From contig CALEMB010000232.1 in NCBI GenBank assembly GCA_937902805.1, forward strand, positions 1 to 8,796: DNA of 8,796 nt, given 5' to 3'. Both the position numbers and the translations under genes were made by a program. Below are positions 5,974-8,796 of this stretch, piece after piece (the first letter of the stretch is position 1; each line of letters opens with the position of its first letter). The notes beneath the pieces were generated by a model. That model was not told the origin of the DNA, did no database searches, and worked only from the letters and a program-made list of their open reading frames with translations. This DNA is from an uncultured Bacteroidales bacterium. Lineage in GTDB: Bacteria > Bacteroidota > Bacteroidia > Bacteroidales > F082.

Positions 5974-7446
5974 TTAACTTCTCTTGCTATAATTAGGGGC
6001 TTCTTGGGTGATGGTCACGTCATGCGGATGGCTTTCAAGGATGCCTGAGTTGGTGATGCGGATGAACTTGGCTTTCTTGAGTTCCTCGATGGTATGCGAG
6101 CCTGTGTAGCCCATGCCGGAGCGCAAGCCACCGACCATCTGGTACACCACTTCGGAGAGTGTGCCTTTGTAGGGAACACGACCTGCGATGCCTTCGGGGA
6201 CGAGCTTTTTCACGTCTTCCACATTGTCTTGGAAGTAACGGTCCTTCGAGCCTTGCTGCATGGCTTCGAGCGATCCCATGCCACGATAAGTCTTGAACTT
6301 ACGGCCTTCGTAGATGATGGTGTCGCCTGGCGACTCATCAACGCCAGCGAAGAGTGAGCCTGCCATGATGGACGAGGCACCTGCGGCGAGGGCCTTCACG
6401 ATGTCGCCCGTGTAGCGGATGCCACCGTCAGCGATGAGCGGGATGCCCGTGCCTTCGAGGGCTTTGGCGACCTCCATGACGGCGGTCAGTTGCGGCACAC
6501 CGATGCCGGCCACCACGCGTGTGGTGCAGATAGAGCCGGGGCCAATACCCACCTTGATGGCGTCGGCACCAGCCTCGGCAAGGGCCTTGGCGGCTTCGGC
6601 AGTGGCGATGTTGCCAGCCACGATGTCGATGTTGGGGTAGTGGGCTTTCAGGTTGCGCACCATGTCGATGACACCTTGTGAATGGCCGTGGGCCGTGTCG
6701 ACGACGAGGGCGTCCACGCCAGCGTCGACGAGGGCGTCGGCACGCTCAAGGGTGTTGGAGGCGATGCCCACGGCAGCGGCTACGCGCAGACGGCCGCGCG
6801 AGTCCTTGCAGGCGTTGGGGCGCGCCTTCACCTTAATAATATCCTTGTAAGTGATGAGGCCGATGAGGTGGTTGTCCTTGTCGACCACAGGCAGTTTCTC
6901 GATTTTATGTTCTTGCAGGATATCGGCGGCTTTCTCGAAAGACACCTCTGTCGTGGTGATGAGGTTCTCTTTCGTCATCACCTCGGCGATGGGGCGGTCG
7001 AGACCACGCTCGAAGCGCAAGTCGCGGTTGGTGACGATGCCAACGAGCACGTTGCAGCTGTCGACGACGGGGATGCCGCCGATGCGGTATTCGCTCATCA
7101 AGTTGAGGGCATCGCGCACCGTGGCGTCGACGTGGATGGTCACTGGGTCGCTGATCATGCCGTTTTCGGCGCGTTTCACCTTGCGCACCTCAGCGGCTTG
7201 CTTGCCGATGGTCATGTTCTTGTGCAGCACACCGATGCCGCCTTCTTGTGCGATGGCGATGGCCATGCGGCTCTCCGTCACGGTGTCCATGCCGGCGGAG
7301 ACGACGGGAATGTTGAGGTCGATATTGCGTGAGAACTTGGTTTTCAGGCTCGTCTCACGGGGGAGCACATTGCTATAGGAAGGGACCAACAGGACGTCGT
7401 CGTAGGTCAAGCCTTCACCGATGATTTTTTCGTTATCTAGTGCCAT
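5974..7446 (-). CDS. guaB: Inosine-5'-monophosphate dehydrogenase
   Basis: This enzyme oxidises IMP to XMP with NAD+, the committed and rate-limiting step of guanine nucleotide synthesis in the cytoplasm. At 490 residues it has the usual bacterial length. The N-terminal barrel segment begins with LTYDDVLLVPSYSNVLP (13-29). Two CBS domains follow (about 97-145 and 157-205), inserted in the TIM barrel; in bacterial enzymes these often bind purine nucleotides for allosteric control. The catalytic loop GPGSICTTR (302-310) gives C307 as the nucleophile, DGGIRYTGD (340-348) fits the phosphate-binding region, and the flap EGIAGRVPYKG (418-428) supplies R423 and Y426. The ATG at 7446 lies about 25 bases after a perfect Bacteroidetes -7 box. 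It heads the run of six genes; guaA is not in the window. Confidence 0.98.
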   Translation of the reverse strand: MALDNEKIIGEGLTYDDVLLVPSYSNVLPRETSLKTKFSRNIDLNIPVVSAGMDTVTESRMAIAIAQEGGIGVLHKNMTIGKQAAEVRKVKRAENGMISDPVTIHVDATVRDALNLMSEYRIGGIPVVDSCNVLVGIVTNRDLRFERGLDRPIAEVMTKENLITTTEVSFEKAADILQEHKIEKLPVVDKDNHLIGLITYKDIIKVKARPNACKDSRGRLRVAAAVGIASNTLERADALVDAGVDALVVDTAHGHSQGVIDMVRNLKAHYPNIDIVAGNIATAEAAKALAEAGADAIKVGIGPGSICTTRVVAGIGVPQLTAVMEVAKALEGTGIPLIADGGIRYTGDIVKALAAGASSIMAGSLFAGVDESPGDTIIYEGRKFKTYRGMGSLEAMQQGSKDRYFQDNVEDVKKLVPEGIAGRVPYKGTLSEVVYQMVGGLRSGMGYTGSHTIEELKKAKFIRITNSGILESHPHDVTITQEAPNYSKRS

Positions 7447-7470
7447 GGCAGATAGGTTTTAATTAATCTG

Positions 7471-7478
7471 CAAAGGTA
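7471..7478 (-). promoter_or_regulatory. Bacteroidetes -7 promoter element for guaB
   Basis: Read on the minus strand these bases are TACCTTTG, an exact match to the Bacteroidetes primary sigma consensus TAnnTTTG. Transcription would start a few bases further left, giving a short leader of about 20 bases before the guaB ATG at 7446. No good TTTG (-33) element is visible at the expected 19-21 base spacing, which is common in this phylum. It is probably the main promoter of the downstream six-gene run. Confidence 0.75.
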
Positions 7479-7551
7479 CGGAATATTTCGGTTGGTAAGG
7501 CGGATTAGGGCGAAAAAACTAATTAATTTAAAGGTCGGAATGAAAATAGCG

Positions 7552-8613
7552 TCATTCGTAATGTCTAATCCTAACCTCAACGCCGTCGTTCTCCAGCAGT
7601 GCAGGGATGCCGCTTACATCCGTTTGGCCATAGTGGTAGGGGAACAGCACTTTCGGTTTGACTATCTTTGCCGCATTGACCAGTTGCTCCACTGTCATAG
7701 TGTAAGGTTGGTTGCAGGGGAGGAAGGCAACGTCAATGTCTTGGATGTTAGTCATTTCTGGGATGTCCTCAGTGTCGCCAGCGATATAGATTCTCAGCCC
7801 ATCGAGGGTGAGGATGAAGCCGTTGTCACGTCCTTTGGGATGGAACTGCAGGTGACCTTCGGTGGTGTTGTAGGCAGGCACAGCCTCAACGATGAAATCA
7901 TCAGCCAATTTGAGGGTGTCGCCGTTGGTCATTACCTGACCATAGCCAAGCATCTCAGCGCAGCGTTGGTTGGTGATGAGTTGGGTGTTGTCGCCAGTGA
8001 GTTGTTGGATGGCCGTCGTGTCAAGGTGGTCAAAATGCTCGTGGGTCACGAAGATGTAATCCGCTTTGGGCATGGCTGCGTAGGCTATGGTCTTGTCGCC
8101 CAGCTTCGTCACAGGGTCGATTTGGAACTCCTTGCCGTCATACTCGATGCGCATGGAGGCGTGTACCAGGGCATGGATGGTGACGGTTTTGCCGCTCTTT
8201 GTGGTGAAGACGTCAGTTTCGTAAGCTTCAGTGTCGGTCTCAACAGGCTTTCCTGCTTCTTTCCAAGCCATGATGCCACCATTAAGATTCACGACTTTGA
8301 AGCCTTCGGCAGACAGTTTTCCTGCGGCAGAGGCAGAGCGTCTCCCACTACGGCAATACACGGCAATGGTCTTGTCGGCAGGAAGGATGGACTTCGCTTG
8401 CGTTATGAAGTCATCTTGTTTCACATCAATGTTGAGGGCATTGGCGATATGTCCTTCGTCGTATTCTGCGGCGGTTCTCACGTCGAGCAGGACCACATCG
8501 GGGTCTGCTATCAGTTCGGCAAAACGGTTGACGTCGACGTTTTCAAAATGCTGCTGCCCGCAGGCGGTGGCTAATCCTAATAAGGCCAATAGGCTGGTGA
8601 TGATGTTTTTCAT
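7552..8613 (-). CDS. Lipoprotein with rhodanese and UlaG-like metallo-beta-lactamase-fold domains
   Basis: This is a 353-residue two-domain protein. The N terminus is a signal peptide with a likely lipobox (LATAC), giving lipidation at C18 and placement on the periplasmic side of the envelope. The rhodanese domain (about 22-122) carries LLDVRTAAEYDEGHI and an active-site loop CRSGRRS with C87 as the sulfur-accepting cysteine. The second domain (about 135-353) is an MBL-fold hydrolase of the UlaG-like type, with metal ligands in THEHFDHLD (H191, H193, D195, H196), AGDTED (D280) and PYHYG (H327). Both active sites look intact. Rhodaneses transfer sulfane sulfur; MBL-fold proteins of this type include hydrolases of diverse substrates, so the overall reaction is not predictable. 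It has its own promoter and no obvious operon partner. The domain calls are firm, the physiological role is open. Confidence 0.93.
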   Translation of the reverse strand: MKNIITSLLALLGLATACGQQHFENVDVNRFAELIADPDVVLLDVRTAAEYDEGHIANALNIDVKQDDFITQAKSILPADKTIAVYCRSGRRSASAAGKLSAEGFKVVNLNGGIMAWKEAGKPVETDTEAYETDVFTTKSGKTVTIHALVHASMRIEYDGKEFQIDPVTKLGDKTIAYAAMPKADYIFVTHEHFDHLDTTAIQQLTGDNTQLITNQRCAEMLGYGQVMTNGDTLKLADDFIVEAVPAYNTTEGHLQFHPKGRDNGFILTLDGLRIYIAGDTEDIPEMTNIQDIDVAFLPCNQPYTMTVEQLVNAAKIVKPKVLFPYHYGQTDVSGIPALLENDGVEVRIRHYE

Positions 8614-8638
8614 AGTGTCTACGTGTTGATTGAGGCGG

Positions 8639-8670
8639 TAAAAATAGGAAAAAATTTTGCATCTGGCAAA
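8639..8670 (-). promoter_or_regulatory. Probable promoter of the rhodanese-MBL lipoprotein gene
   Basis: On the minus strand a TTTG (8667-8670) is followed after 20 bases by TATTTTTA (8639-8646). This matches the Bacteroidetes pattern TTTG-N19-21-TAnnTTTG except for the last base. It lies 26 bases before the ATG at 8613. The -33 element overlaps the tail of the tmRNA terminator, so the two transcription units are packed closely. Confidence 0.55.
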
Positions 8671-8700
8671 GAAAAAGCCACCGCTGGATTCAGCGGCGGC
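8668..8700 (-). terminator. Intrinsic terminator of tmRNA
   Basis: On the minus strand a 10-bp stem, GCCGCCGCTG paired with CAGCGGTGGC (one G-U pair), closes the four-base loop AATC (bases 8700-8677). It is followed by TTTTTC and TTT. The stem begins six bases after the predicted mature 3' end of tmRNA, the right place for termination and 3' processing. No U-tract is present on the opposite strand, so it acts only leftwards. Confidence 0.9.
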
Positions 8701-8706
8701 TTAAAG

Positions 8707-8796
8707 TGGAGATGGAGGGAGTCGAACCCTCGTCCAAACAAGGAACCCCCAGGCTTTCTACATGCTTATTCCGCTGTTGGTTTAGATCGAGATCGG
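8707..8796 (-). ncRNA. ssrA: tmRNA (ssrA), 3' part, cut by the window edge
   Basis: tmRNA rescues stalled ribosomes by acting as an alanine tRNA and then as a message for a degradation tag. The minus strand shows the conserved 3' region: AAGCATGTAGAAAGC, a G-rich pseudoknot segment, then GGACGAGGGTTCGACTCCC, the T arm with stem GAGGG/CCCTC. The 3' acceptor strand CATCTCC and discriminator A follow, ending at 8707. The next encoded bases are CTTTAA, so the CCA tail is not in the gene and must be added enzymatically. Only about 90 bases lie in the window; the tag-coding segment and 5' half are beyond position 8796. The T-arm sequence could suggest a tRNA, but the upstream part is not a tRNA anticodon arm. 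Confidence 0.93.

Noticed and set aside
7502..7571. Inverted repeat GGATTAG / CTAATCC as a terminator for the rhodanese-MBL gene
   Set aside because: Arms are only seven bases and about 56 bases apart, one arm lies inside the coding end, and no U-tract follows on the minus strand.
7492..8574. 360-codon plus-strand open frame opposite the rhodanese-MBL gene
   Set aside because: The minus strand carries the intact rhodanese loop and HxHxDH motif; the plus-strand frame is an antisense artefact, and its start lies in the guaB promoter region.

Overview
The window looks like a chromosomal segment from a Bacteroidales bacterium, possibly a Prevotella-like or related gut lineage; the genus is a guess. 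The evidence is a perfect Bacteroidetes-type -7 box (TACCTTTG) just upstream of guaB, A-rich ribosome-binding regions instead of strong Shine-Dalgarno sites, several secreted and lipoprotein SurA-like folding factors, and a repeat family with the core TTCGACAGGCTCAGGGACC. Every gene I can support lies on the minus strand, so the biological order runs from right to left.

From the right edge: the 3' end of tmRNA (ssrA) at 8707-8796, cut by the window, is followed by a strong intrinsic terminator (8668-8700). Next comes a promoter (8639-8670) and a single lipoprotein gene (7552-8613) that fuses a rhodanese domain to a UlaG-like metallo-beta-lactamase-fold domain. A short intergenic region holds the guaB promoter.

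The rest is a tightly packed run of six genes: guaB (IMP dehydrogenase), an unrecognised 141-residue cytoplasmic protein 2 bases downstream, a 673-residue secreted protein with two parvulin domains, a 293-residue SurA-like lipoprotein with no parvulin domain, a 459-residue SurA-like protein with two divergent parvulin domains, and a MoxR-type AAA+ ATPase. Two junctions are ATGA overlaps (3478-3481 and 1106-1109), which implies translational coupling. I see no terminator inside the run, so it is probably one transcription unit that joins GMP synthesis to a three-member periplasmic or outer-membrane protein-folding module and an ATPase. How the ATPase relates to the chaperones is not known from the sequence.

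The noncoding parts carry a dyad repeat. One copy sits between the lipoprotein and surA (2520-2570), and a more complex three-arm array lies just after the moxR stop codon (19-141), including a perfect 35-base direct repeat. The copy upstream of surA is open in frame with the gene and could mislead automated start calling. I see no phage, insertion sequence, CRISPR array or defence system. The most interesting points are the chaperone trio with its non-catalytic middle member, the complementary loss of active-site histidines in the two SurA parvulin domains, the rhodanese-MBL lipoprotein, the unknown gene after guaB, and the repeat array with mutually exclusive hairpins.
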